DNA of 52,383 nt, from positions 1 through 52,383 of the forward strand of contig CAMBPB010000012.1 in the NCBI GenBank assembly GCA_945869465.1, given 5' to 3'. Shown one piece after another: positions 21,854-34,626 of the stretch (position 1 is its first letter; each line of letters opens with the position of its first letter). This stretch comes from Prosthecobacter debontii. GTDB taxonomy: Bacteria; Verrucomicrobiota; Verrucomicrobiia; Verrucomicrobiales; Akkermansiaceae. A model generated the notes under the pieces. It did no database searches. It had not been told where the DNA came from and saw nothing but the letters and a program-made list of their open reading frames with translations. A program made the position numbers and the translations under genes.

Positions 21854-22879
21854 TCAGGCTTTCACCGCCCATCGCAGCTTGGCCGGGGCGCTCCGTGGAT
21901 TGGACCGGCGTTCCTCGGGACTGGAGATGATCACACCGTGGCTAATTTCGGAGAACACGCCGTCCCGCAAGCCGGTTTGCAGGGATTTTTTCACCCGCCG
22001 GTCCTCGCCGGAGTGGAAGCTGAGGATGGCAACCCGTCCCCCCGAGTTCAGGCAGGCCGGCAAGCGCCTCAGCAACGCATCGAGCGCCACAAATTCCTCA
22101 TTCACCGCGATACGAATGGCTTGGAAAACCCGGCGCACGGTAAGGTCGAGTTCTTCTTCGTCCGCCCGGACGGCTTGGCGCACGGCAGTTGCCAGTTCCA
22201 ACGTGGTGCGAAATGGTTTCCCCGCAAGCGCGGCGGCGAGCGATTCGGCGCGGGGCTCGTCCGCGTGATCTTGGAAAGCGGCGGCGAGTTTTTGCGCGGA
22301 GACCTTGGCCAGCCAAGCGGCGGCGGAGATGCCCCGGGTCGGATTCATCCGCATGTCGAGCAGGCCGGGGCGTTTGAAACTGAAACCGCGCGTGGGATCG
22401 TCGAATTGCATCGAAGAACAGCCGAGGTCCGCGAAGATGAAATCCACACTGGCGCTCCCTCTCGCGGCCAGCACTTTGGCGAGACCCGCGAAATTCGAGC
22501 GCACGGCTTCGAAGCGGTCCGCGCCGTATCCCGCCTGGCGCAAGCGATGCTCGGTTTTCGTGAGTTCGATCGGGTCCTGATCCAACCCGATCAATTTTCC
22601 GCCGGGCATGAGAGCCTCCAAAATCCGCGTCGCGTGACCGCCATAACCGAGCGTGCAGTCCACCCCGGTCATCCCCGGTCGCACGCCGAGCGCCTCCAGA
22701 CATTCCTCCACCAGAATCGGCAAGTGCGAACCCGCGGGCGTTTTTCCCGAGGCGATCACCTTCGCTACGGTTTCGCCATATCGAGCGGGATCGTGCTCCT
22801 TGTATTTGTCCTCGAAGCGCCGGGGATTCTTGCCGCTGTAACGTTTGCGCCGCGGCGGGCGAGGTGGTTCATCGTTCAT
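21854..22879 (-). CDS. rsmH: 16S rRNA (cytosine1402-N4)-methyltransferase
   Basis: 341 residues from ATG 22879 (MNDEPPRPPRRKRYSG). It has a basic N-terminal extension of about 45 residues before the conserved HLPILVEECLEAL. SAM site DCTLGYGGHATRIL, then FADLGCSSMQFDDPTRGFSF, and GGRVAILSFHSGEDRRVK. Usually the first gene of the division and cell-wall (dcw) cluster, but here ftsL/ftsI/mur genes are absent: neighbours are ligA upstream and the FAD enzyme downstream. Confidence 0.95.
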   Translation of the reverse strand: MNDEPPRPPRRKRYSGKNPRRFEDKYKEHDPARYGETVAKVIASGKTPAGSHLPILVEECLEALGVRPGMTGVDCTLGYGGHATRILEALMPGGKLIGLDQDPIELTKTEHRLRQAGYGADRFEAVRSNFAGLAKVLAARGSASVDFIFADLGCSSMQFDDPTRGFSFKRPGLLDMRMNPTRGISAAAWLAKVSAQKLAAAFQDHADEPRAESLAAALAGKPFRTTLELATAVRQAVRADEEELDLTVRRVFQAIRIAVNEEFVALDALLRRLPACLNSGGRVAILSFHSGEDRRVKKSLQTGLRDGVFSEISHGVIISSPEERRSNPRSAPAKLRWAVKA

Positions 22880-23048
22880 GGCGGCGATTGCTGGCAGGAT
22901 CGGGACCATCCCACCACTAGATTATCGGAAGGCGAAACCGCAATCGGGCGTTTCATGAAAAAAATTGCGCCAGCCTGCCGGTTTATCGCTGGATGAGCCG
23001 TAAAACACCAGGTGGCGCGGCTTCACTCGGCGCAAATCCCCTGAAGGG

Positions 23049-26012
<2,964 letters not shown>

Positions 26013-26043
26013 TCAAGCGTTTAACCCGGAGGAAAGGCAGCGC

Positions 26044-26787
26044 TCACGGGATGGAGACGGGGATGACGGTCTGTTGGGTGAAGCGGACGACGATCTGATA
26101 TTTGTCGTCATCCTTGGCGGCACCGAGCACGACGCTGCCTGATTTTTCGAGCTGCCAGAGGTGGGTGGGAACCATGGTTCCATCTTTGATTGAAGTGACA
26201 ACGAGCTGCGGATCGGCATAGATCGGTTTGCCGTGCAGCGTGCCGAGCAGTTCGATGAATTGCTTCCAGCAGGGACTCATCTTCTCGGTGAGATCGCTGG
26301 CCGGAAGCGCGTCGGTGTGCAGGGTGATTTCCTTCAGCCCGCCATTTTCGTCCCAATCGAAGAACAGGGTGGCATCGAGGCCGCCGATTTTCTTTTGGGT
26401 GCGAAAGACGCCGTTGAGACCTGAGCGACCGAGAAAAACCTCGTCCACGGTCAGGGCGACGAACTTGCTGGCTTTGAGTTTGGCAAGGACTTTGGCGCGA
26501 TCGTCGCCGAACAGGAGTTGGTCGAAAACCGCGCGTTTGTTAGGGACTGCGGTGCCGTCAAGCGGATGATTCGCATTGACCCAGGTGCGATCGTCCGAGT
26601 CCAGTTTGTCGAGCGGGATGGAAACCTCTTTGAGATCCGAGCGGCGGATGGTGACGCTGGTGGCATCGCGTGAGACGAATTCGCCTTGAACCGTGCCCTG
26701 GCCGTCGGCGCTCCGCCAGGGGCGAGGTGCGGCATGAGCGTGCAGCGCAGATGCGAGGAGCAGGAGGCTGAAGGGCCTGAAGGTCAT
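26044..26787 (-). CDS. Exported protein with SHD1-like domain
   Basis: 247 residues from ATG 26787, where the signal peptide starts (MTFRPFSLLLLASALHAHA); an alternative start at 26820 adds 11 residues. Residues ~22-70 (RPWRSADGQGTVQGEFV, then IPLDKLDSDDRTWV) match the small SHD1 beta-domain common in verrucomicrobial and planctomycetal exported proteins. The remaining ~170 residues are unassigned alpha/beta sequence with one Cys. Its role is unknown. It lies between der and ligA on the same strand: 39 bases after the start side of der's stop and 43 bases before ligA's stop region. Confidence 0.75.
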   Translation of the reverse strand: MTFRPFSLLLLASALHAHAAPRPWRSADGQGTVQGEFVSRDATSVTIRRSDLKEVSIPLDKLDSDDRTWVNANHPLDGTAVPNKRAVFDQLLFGDDRAKVLAKLKASKFVALTVDEVFLGRSGLNGVFRTQKKIGGLDATLFFDWDENGGLKEITLHTDALPASDLTEKMSPCWKQFIELLGTLHGKPIYADPQLVVTSIKDGTMVPTHLWQLEKSGSVVLGAAKDDDKYQIVVRFTQQTVIPVSIP

Positions 26788-26826
26788 GAAGGCGTCGAAG
26801 CTGGGTGTGGCGAGGGCCATCGTGTG

Positions 26827-28224
<1,398 letters not shown>

Positions 28225-28289
28225 GCGGCGAATGAAACGGCGGAAAACCGTTTAGCGCAAGGCAAGAGGTTTTTGCGCAGCAGGGGGGA

Positions 28290-29486
28290 TCAGTCGTCCG
28301 CGTGGGAAAACGCCTGATGCTGGAGTTTTTCCATGGCCTCCCGCGGCATGGGCGAGGGGTCCGGGTAATCGAAGACCTTTCCTTCAAAATTGCGCAGGGT
28401 CACGCGACCGGGGGAGGTGTCGATGAGGTAGTTCGGGTTGATCGGGATTTTGCCGCCACCGCCGGGGCCATCGATGACGAACTGAGGGATGGCGTAACCG
28501 GTGGTGTGGCCGCGCAGGCCCTCGATGATCGAGACACCCTCGGCAACGGAGGTGCGCAGGTGGGACGAGCCGTTGATGAGGTCGCACTGATAGAGATAAT
28601 ATGGGCGGACGCGGCACATCAGCAGCTTGTGGACGAGCGCCTGTTGGATTTCCACGCTGTCGTTCACGCCACGCAGCAGGACGCTCTGGTTGCCGAGTGG
28701 AACGCCGGCATCGGCAAGGCGGCCGAGCGCGGCGCGCACTTCGGAGGTGAGTTCGCGGGGATGGTTGGTGTGGATGGAAATGAACAGCGGGTGGTGTTTT
28801 TTCAGCATCGCGCACAGTTCCGGGGTGATGCGCTGGGGGAGGAAAACCGGGATGCGCGAGCCGATGCGGATGAATTCGATGTGCGGGATGGTGCGGAGGC
28901 GGGTGAGGATTTTGTCCAGCCGATCATCGGAGAAAAGCAGTGGATCGCCGCCGGAAAGCAGCACATCGCGGACCTGCGGCGTTTTCTCAAGGTATCGGAA
29001 CGCCGCTTCCCACTGGGTTTCGAGATGCTGTTCGCCAACCCCGGAGACGACGCGGGAGCGGGTGCAATAGCGGCAATACGAGGCGCAGCGATCCGTGACG
29101 AGGAACAGCACGCGATCCGGGTAGCGGTGGACAAGACCCGGAACGGGCATGTGGGAGTCCTCGCCGCAGGGGTCCGCCAATTCCTCCGGGGCGTTCCAGC
29201 CTTCCTCGATGCGCGGGATGACTTGCCGCCGGATCGGGCAATCCGGGTCATCACGGTCGATCAGGTTGAAAAAGTGCGGGGTGATCGACATTGCGAGCTT
29301 GTGCCCCGCGAGCAGCACGCCGGCACGCTCGATGTCGGTGAGGTTCAAGCGGTTTTCCAGGTCGGTGAGCGAGTCCACGCGATTGCGGAGCTGCCATTTG
29401 TGGTCGCACCAGTGGTGCGGCGCTTCGGCGGGCCAGTAGCCGGGGGCGTGTGAAATGAAAGAGGTTTCGAAGTCGGAGGGGCGCAT
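28290..29486 (-). CDS. KamA-family radical SAM aminomutase (lysine 2,3-aminomutase-like)
   Basis: 398 residues. Radical-SAM cluster Cys134, Cys138 and Cys141 in TDRCASYCRYCTRSR. Then LLSGGDPLLFSDDRL (SAM binding), and the PLP-binding Lys346 in GPGGGGKIPINPNY. This Lys marks true aminomutases of the family. It could convert L-lysine to beta-lysine (lysine fermentation or osmolyte/antibiotic precursors), act on another amino acid, or modify elongation factor P like EpmB. No efp/epmA is nearby, and length and the full PLP motif favour lysine 2,3-aminomutase. Confidence 0.85.
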   Translation of the reverse strand: MRPSDFETSFISHAPGYWPAEAPHHWCDHKWQLRNRVDSLTDLENRLNLTDIERAGVLLAGHKLAMSITPHFFNLIDRDDPDCPIRRQVIPRIEEGWNAPEELADPCGEDSHMPVPGLVHRYPDRVLFLVTDRCASYCRYCTRSRVVSGVGEQHLETQWEAAFRYLEKTPQVRDVLLSGGDPLLFSDDRLDKILTRLRTIPHIEFIRIGSRIPVFLPQRITPELCAMLKKHHPLFISIHTNHPRELTSEVRAALGRLADAGVPLGNQSVLLRGVNDSVEIQQALVHKLLMCRVRPYYLYQCDLINGSSHLRTSVAEGVSIIEGLRGHTTGYAIPQFVIDGPGGGGKIPINPNYLIDTSPGRVTLRNFEGKVFDYPDPSPMPREAMEKLQHQAFSHADD

Positions 29487-29540
29487 GGATAGTAAAGAAG
29501 TGGAAATCCTCGGTTAGCAATCGGAATTCGCAACTTCGAA

Positions 29541-30461
29541 TTAGCGCAATCCGGCGCAGCGGCGGATCAGCTCCACCAAGCGTCCGGTGGATGCCGCCAC
29601 GGTGGTGGGAGAGGGGAGTTGGTCGTCGGGTTCGTCAGGCAGGATCATGGGTCGGGTGGCGACGCGCACCGCAGGGAGGTTCATTTCAAACAAGACGCTG
29701 GCAAGGTCCACATCCTCGCCGAGGCAAACGACCTCGGCACCATGCACCTCGCCGAGGCCATGGACCAAGGTGAGGGGCGGCGCGGCGGTGTCCCGGGAGC
29801 TGAGCCACAGGGAGTCACCGGCACCCATGGCCTCGATGCAGAGCAGCGCCTTGGGCATTCCCGCGGAGCCTGCCAATTCCTTGAATTTTGCAGCAGTTTC
29901 CAGCACCGGGGACGCGGGATCGTTGGCGTGGGGCAGGAACACGAAATGCACATTCATGTTGGGTTTATCACCTGCAAGGGCTTGGGCTGCTGCCAAAGTG
30001 GCGGCCAAACCCGTGGCATTGGCTTCGGCTCCGGGAGACCCCGGACGGCTGTCATACGAGGAGAGCACCCAGATTGCGGGAGACTCCGGGTTTTTCCCGG
30101 CGATGGTCACCCGCAGCAAGGGCCACTCGGCGGGGCCGCGCACCTGGTGGATGGTGTAGCCCGTGTTGGAAGGGCCGAGCAGGCCATCGATCATCGACGT
30201 CGTGCGGGTGAGATTTTTCGCGGCGTTTTCCGCCGCGCCGTTGCGCTCGCCGATGACTTCCACGAGTTTTTTCAAATCATCCGCCAGTGCCGGAACCGCC
30301 ACGGACTGCGCGAATCGCGGTTGCTCCAGTTGGGCCTGTTTTTCATCCTGGCGCAGGAAATACCAGACCGCAACGCCGCCTGAAACCACCAGCCAGAGCG
30401 GCAGAATGACAAGCAGCAGGGTCACCCACGTGGGGCGTTTCGAGGGCTCTTCGGTCATCAT
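29541..30461 (-). CDS. Membrane-anchored M28 peptidase-like protein with degenerate metal site
   Basis: 306 residues. One N-terminal transmembrane helix (residues ~11-33), the rest periplasmic. The pattern IWVLSSYDSRPGSPGAEANATGLAATLAAAQAL corresponds to the M28 zinc-aminopeptidase block H-x-D ... G-A-D-D-N-A-S-G. However, the His is Tyr, the second Asp is replaced (GAEAN), and the Glu-Glu pair is replaced (FLPHANDP). It is therefore probably not a zinc peptidase; it may be a binding or scaffold protein. The start overlaps the pssA stop by 4 bases (30458-30461), implying translational coupling. Confidence 0.75.
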   Translation of the reverse strand: MMTEEPSKRPTWVTLLLVILPLWLVVSGGVAVWYFLRQDEKQAQLEQPRFAQSVAVPALADDLKKLVEVIGERNGAAENAAKNLTRTTSMIDGLLGPSNTGYTIHQVRGPAEWPLLRVTIAGKNPESPAIWVLSSYDSRPGSPGAEANATGLAATLAAAQALAGDKPNMNVHFVFLPHANDPASPVLETAAKFKELAGSAGMPKALLCIEAMGAGDSLWLSSRDTAAPPLTLVHGLGEVHGAEVVCLGEDVDLASVLFEMNLPAVRVATRPMILPDEPDDQLPSPTTVAASTGRLVELIRRCAGLR

Positions 30462-31345
30462 TCAGGCCGGTTCGCAAGATCCTCGGAGATCGCGGGGTCG
30501 TCGTCACCGTCCGACTCGACCTCGATTTCCTTCCTCACTTTTTGGGAAATCCACGGGCGGATCATGCCATATAACAGGTACATGCTGAACAGCACGACAG
30601 GCATGATGTAGCGGAACTGCACGGTGATGTAGATCACCAGCACGGCGATGATGATCGCGCCCAGGGTGCCGCGGGTCCGCCAACCGACCTTTTTGAAACT
30701 CGGATAGCGGATGTCGCTGATCATCAGCAGCGAGAGGCCGAGCATGGCTCCGGCCAGCACGTATTTCCAGATTTTGAGTTCGTGATCATTTTTATGCAGG
30801 TCGATCAGCAGGAAGGTGAGCGAGGCGATGAAACCCGCGGCCATCGGGATCGGCAGGCCGCGGAAATCGCCCGAATCGCCCGCTCTTTTTGGCAGAAGCG
30901 CCAGGCAATTGAACTTCGCCAGCCGCATCGCGCCGCAGACCAGATAGACTAGGGCGATTCCCCAGCCAATGTTGCCGAGCGGAAAAAGCACGGCGCGTGA
31001 CAACAACATTGCCGGAGCCATGCCGAAGGAAATGATGTCGGCCAGGGAATCGAATTCGCGACCGAACGGCGAATCCTGGCCGCCGAGTCGGGCCAACCGG
31101 CCATCGAGCAGATCGAATAAACAGGACCCGAAAATCAACAGGATCGCATATTCATAGTATCGATGGGTGAACTCGTAGTATTCCTTCGCGGAAAGGGGAC
31201 CTTTGACCGACATTTCGACCTGCACCTCGATGAGACCTTTGAAAATCATCAGCACGGCGAAGAATCCGCACGCGAGGTTGCAGGCCGTCATCAGATTCGG
31301 CAAAAAGTAGATTTTCACTTCGTCAGGATCGCGTTCCCTCGGCAT
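30458..31345 (-). CDS. pssA: CDP-diacylglycerol-serine O-phosphatidyltransferase
   Basis: 295 residues, integral membrane protein with several hydrophobic segments. The complete CDP-alcohol phosphatidyltransferase motif is present: D81-G82-x2-A85-R86-x8-G95-x3-D99-x3-D103, preceded by FDLL. The family member with an N-terminal VKIYFLPNLMTACNLACGF start is the type II serine phosphatidyltransferase (PssA). First step to phosphatidylethanolamine; psd is not adjacent. The C-terminal tail is acidic. Stop overlaps the next gene's start by 4 bases. Divergent from the rhodanese-like gene over 86 bases. Confidence 0.93.
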   Translation of the reverse strand: MPRERDPDEVKIYFLPNLMTACNLACGFFAVLMIFKGLIEVQVEMSVKGPLSAKEYYEFTHRYYEYAILLIFGSCLFDLLDGRLARLGGQDSPFGREFDSLADIISFGMAPAMLLSRAVLFPLGNIGWGIALVYLVCGAMRLAKFNCLALLPKRAGDSGDFRGLPIPMAAGFIASLTFLLIDLHKNDHELKIWKYVLAGAMLGLSLLMISDIRYPSFKKVGWRTRGTLGAIIIAVLVIYITVQFRYIMPVVLFSMYLLYGMIRPWISQKVRKEIEVESDGDDDPAISEDLANRPE

Positions 31346-31431
31346 GGCGTGAGTTTATTCCACGGGAAGCACTTTGGAAACAGCGGAAAATACCGGCGTG
31401 CCATCGGGCTTGGGCATGCTATCGTTCCGCC

Positions 31432-31971
31432 ATGCCACCCGACGCCCTTTCCGCCGACACTCCGATGGCTGAGATTCTCGAAGTACTTCCTGGAGCCAAG
31501 CGGGCGCTGTTTGCCCGTTACCACCTCGGCGGTTGCCAGAGTTGTGCGTTTTCCAATGAGGAAACGCTGGCTCAATTGTGCGAACGTTCGGAGCTTCCGG
31601 TGACCGAGGTGCTGGCCCACCTCCGCGCAAGTCACGTCCACGATTCCGCCATGTTGCTGGAACCCGCCGCGCTTCAAGAGACCCTCGGGGCATTCCGTTT
31701 GATCGATATCCGGACCCGCGAGGAACACGCGGCCGTAGTCATCAAAAATTCGGAACTATTCACTCAAGATATTCAGCAAGAGCTTTTTGCGTGCAATCCA
31801 GAATCGCCAATCCTGCTCTACGATCATCGCGGCGGCAATGTGCTCGATCAGGTGGCTTGGTTTCGTGGGCATGGTTTAAAACAAACGTTTGGCATGCGCG
31901 GTGGCATCGATGCCTGGAGCCGCGAAATCGATCCTTCACTGCCCCGCTACAAAATCGAGTTGGACAGGTAA
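31432..31971 (+). CDS. DUF1858-like plus cysteine-less rhodanese-domain protein
   Basis: 179 residues. Residues ~8-60 (PMAEILEVLPGAKRALFARY, GGCQSCAFSNEETL) resemble the DUF1858/ScdA-like helical domain with a C-x2-C pair. Residues ~75-175 are a rhodanese fold (RLIDIRTREEHAA ... GMRGGIDAWSREIDPSLPRY). The active-site loop is LLYDHRGGNV: Asp stands where sulfurtransferases carry the persulfide Cys, so transferase activity is unlikely. Could sense or bind a ligand, or contact a sulfur-carrier partner. Cytoplasmic. Confidence 0.82.
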   Translation: MPPDALSADTPMAEILEVLPGAKRALFARYHLGGCQSCAFSNEETLAQLCERSELPVTEVLAHLRASHVHDSAMLLEPAALQETLGAFRLIDIRTREEHAAVVIKNSELFTQDIQQELFACNPESPILLYDHRGGNVLDQVAWFRGHGLKQTFGMRGGIDAWSREIDPSLPRYKIELDR

Positions 31972-32045
31972 GAACCCTGGTTGGAAAATCCGGGAGATTG
32001 TCTTCCCATCCCGCAAGTAAACGTGCAAGGAATGCTTCGCAATCC

Positions 32046-33179
32046 ATGAAACATCCATTTTTCACTTTGGTCGGTGTTCTTTTGCTGTCTGGTCTGCCCA
32101 GCCCTGTGGCGTTGGGGCAGGTGTATTACCCGATACCCGGGCTGGTCGATGAATCGACTGGATTCATGGATAGTTATGTCGCCGGCGGTTGGTATCGGGG
32201 CAGCGCGGTGATCGCGCGGGACTCGAAATTGATCTACTCCTGTGCCCACCTGTTCTATAACAGCGGCAAATGGGCCACGAATTACTCCTTCCATCGCGCC
32301 TACGATGGAAAAGACTACCCCCGCAGGCGGGACGGAGTTTCCCCGCGTGGATTGCTAAACTTCACCAGTTATTCCTCCGGCGTCAAAGCGCACGGATCCA
32401 GCTCCAAGCAGGCCTTCGCATCGGACTTCACAATTCTTTATGGAAATAGCGGATTCGGTCCGGCCGTGGGTTGGTGGCCACTCGGAAGCCCAGTTCTTCG
32501 ATCCGCGAGCCTGAAGCGAGTGGTCGGTTATCCCGCTAGGAGCGACTACACTGGGAAAAGCGGGCGCTCCTATCAGCATGCGACGGATTGGTTCGATTAC
32601 GCGGCGCGGCGTGTATCCGGTGCCTATCACGGCTTCGACAATGTCTCGACCGGCCCCGGCAACAGCGGTGGCCCGGTTTTCGTTCAGGATGAGGCAACAG
32701 GGCTGGACTATCTTGCCGGCATCCTGGTTTCCGGGTCCAGGAAATCAGCCGGGGTGGTGGCTCTGGATGCTTCCACGGACGCAATGGCGGACTCCGCGTT
32801 GGCCGAGGCAGGCCCGGCAGTTGCGTTGAGCAATTCCGCGCCCTTTGAATTGGCGGATGCAAGCCGATCATTTGCCTCGGTTCCACTCGAGTTCTCGGGA
32901 TCGTCCGGTTCCGTCAAACAACTGAAACTCAGTTTGTCAGTGAAGACCGGGCGACCCGGTGATTTGGAGATTTATCTCAAATCGCCGGGCGGGCGGATGC
33001 GCTGGATCTCCAGGCATCCTGGCGGGACGGCAGCCGATCTGACCCTCGTCGCTGCGGATTATTCCGATACCTTCCGAGGATGCGCCGAGGCCGGAACATG
33101 GGAAGTCCGGCTGCGGGATGTCGTGGCGGGCGTTACAGCGACCTTCGAGAGTTGTTCGCTTGAAATCATCACCCAGTGA
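32046..33179 (+). CDS. Secreted trypsin-like serine protease with C-terminal P/proprotein-convertase domain
   Basis: 377 residues from ATG 32046, where a signal peptide begins (MKHPFFTLVGVLLLSGLP). Protease part: catalytic His in YSCAHLFY, Asp in ASDFTILYG, Ser in GPGNSGGPVF; thus a complete chymotrypsin-type triad. Residues ~270-377 form a P-domain-like beta sandwich (ASRSFASVPLEFSGSSG ... GDLEIYLKSPGG ... GTWEVRLRDV), often used for export or stability in proprotein convertases and gliding-bacterial proteases. It lies 74 bases after the rhodanese gene, and 15 bases before the solenoid gene. Confidence 0.87.
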   Translation: MKHPFFTLVGVLLLSGLPSPVALGQVYYPIPGLVDESTGFMDSYVAGGWYRGSAVIARDSKLIYSCAHLFYNSGKWATNYSFHRAYDGKDYPRRRDGVSPRGLLNFTSYSSGVKAHGSSSKQAFASDFTILYGNSGFGPAVGWWPLGSPVLRSASLKRVVGYPARSDYTGKSGRSYQHATDWFDYAARRVSGAYHGFDNVSTGPGNSGGPVFVQDEATGLDYLAGILVSGSRKSAGVVALDASTDAMADSALAEAGPAVALSNSAPFELADASRSFASVPLEFSGSSGSVKQLKLSLSVKTGRPGDLEIYLKSPGGRMRWISRHPGGTAADLTLVAADYSDTFRGCAEAGTWEVRLRDVVAGVTATFESCSLEIITQ

Positions 33180-33194
33180 GGTCTTTTCGCTAGA

Positions 33195-34409
33195 ATGAAA
33201 TCCCGGCGGCGGATCCTCTTGTGTGGCGCTGCGGCGTTGGTTCTTCTTCTCGGGTGGATTTTCAGGCCGGCGGGAAAAGTCCGCCAATCCCCCGCACCGC
33301 AGGAAACGGTTTCGGAAAACCGGCGATCGTCCCCGGCAAACCGAGCGCCGCGCGGGGTGCCCGCCCAGGCAAATCCGGGAAATGATCCCGCCAGACCTGC
33401 GGGTGCTCCGGATTCAAATGTGGCCCGCTTGATCGAACACTGCCTGGAGCGTTTTCGTGCTGCGGGCGGTGAGGAGCAATCCAGGACAATCCTGCAGGAA
33501 CTGAGGGATGGAATCCGGGGTGCCGATCCGGAAAGCGCGGCAGCGGCGATCAGTGCATTTTTGAAATCGGGAAAGGACGCCGCCACGGATTTGCCCTTCG
33601 TCGTGGGACCAGAGGGAATTATGGAGCTGACGCCCACACTCCGCACGGCCTTGTTGGACCTGTTGCTCACAGTCGATCCGTTGGCGGCGCTGGAGGTGGC
33701 TCGCGCAATCATGAATGACTCGAAATCGCCTGACGAATATGCCTTGGCGCTGCGGAATGTGGCGTCAAACGACCTCGACGGTGACTTGAAAAACGAGATT
33801 CGCTCTTGTTTGGAACGAATGATTCAAACACAAGATTGGTCCGCTAATCCGTCGGCCGGATTTCTCGAAGCTCTTGATGCCGCTGTGCTTCTGGTTGATA
33901 AGCAGATGTTTGATACGATCGCTCGTTTGCTGGGAGAAGCGGCGGCGTCCGGGAATTCGTCGCTGGCTCGCGCTGGCTTGATGGCGCTGGACCGCATGCT
34001 TGTTCGCGATCCGTCGTTGCTGGTGCAATCGTTCGGAGCGGGCCAGGCGTTGCCAGAACTTCCGCCGGATCAGCGGGCCTCGCTGATGTCGCGCCTGGAT
34101 GTCACCGATCCTGCCCAGCGGGAGTTATTCACACGTTATGTGTCCGCTCCCAATCATGGTCCTGCGGAACTGGAATATTTTGCGGCACTGTTTCCCAATG
34201 GCAATTTCTTGCACGGCAACTGGCTGATCACCGCTGCCGATGTCACCCATTCGATCGCTTCGCGGCGGGAAGAAGATCGCAAGGTTCTGGCCGAAATCGA
34301 CCGTTTGATGGCGGGGGAACTTCAGGGAAGTGCTCGTGAAACACTCGTTTCGATCCGAGAGCGCCTCACCCGGGTCGCGGGCGATAGCGAGTCGGTTTCG
34401 CCGGAATGA
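33195..34409 (+). CDS. Hypothetical signal-anchored helical-repeat protein
   Basis: 404 residues; not recognised. N-terminal membrane anchor (RRRILLCGAAALVLLLGWIF), a Pro/Ala/Gly linker to about residue 75, then mostly helical sequence. It contains a 'DP-x-A-A-L' element (VDPLAALEVARAIM) like those repeated in the protein at 36617. No catalytic motif or Cys in the soluble part apart from scattered residues. Starts 15 bases after the protease stop, so probably cotranscribed with it. Confidence 0.65.
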   Translation: MKSRRRILLCGAAALVLLLGWIFRPAGKVRQSPAPQETVSENRRSSPANRAPRGVPAQANPGNDPARPAGAPDSNVARLIEHCLERFRAAGGEEQSRTILQELRDGIRGADPESAAAAISAFLKSGKDAATDLPFVVGPEGIMELTPTLRTALLDLLLTVDPLAALEVARAIMNDSKSPDEYALALRNVASNDLDGDLKNEIRSCLERMIQTQDWSANPSAGFLEALDAAVLLVDKQMFDTIARLLGEAAASGNSSLARAGLMALDRMLVRDPSLLVQSFGAGQALPELPPDQRASLMSRLDVTDPAQRELFTRYVSAPNHGPAELEYFAALFPNGNFLHGNWLITAADVTHSIASRREEDRKVLAEIDRLMAGELQGSARETLVSIRERLTRVAGDSESVSPE

Positions 34410-34437
34410 GCGTCATTCTGTGAATCCGAGTCGTTTT

Positions 34438-34520
34438 ACCACTGAGACACTGAACACCGCTGATTCCACTGAAAATTCGGAAAAATCAAGACTCTCAGTG
34501 GTGCTCAGTGTTTCAGTGGT
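34438..34520. repeat. Long imperfect inverted repeat (21-base arms)
   Basis: Arms at 34438-34458 and 34500-34520 match at 19 of 21 positions (ACCACTGAGACACTGAACACC against the complement of the right arm), with a 41-base spacer. The hexamer CACTGA recurs within and between the arms. It is near the end of the solenoid gene and downstream of pfp (convergent), so it may act as a transcript end. Its repetitive wording suggests a dispersed element. Confidence 0.75.
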
Positions 34521-34626
34521 TGGTTTGCGTTCCCCACCGTGGTTCGTGGCTATCGGGACTAAATCTCTCCGCCACTTGGCGCAGCCCTTTTTTATGTGCT
34601 AAAAACTCAAAACCAAAGAGTTCTGT

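Noticed and set aside
28235..28253. Small inverted repeat AAACGG...CCGTTT between kamA-like and der
   Set aside because: Only 6 bp with no T tract; too weak to call as a terminator or operator.
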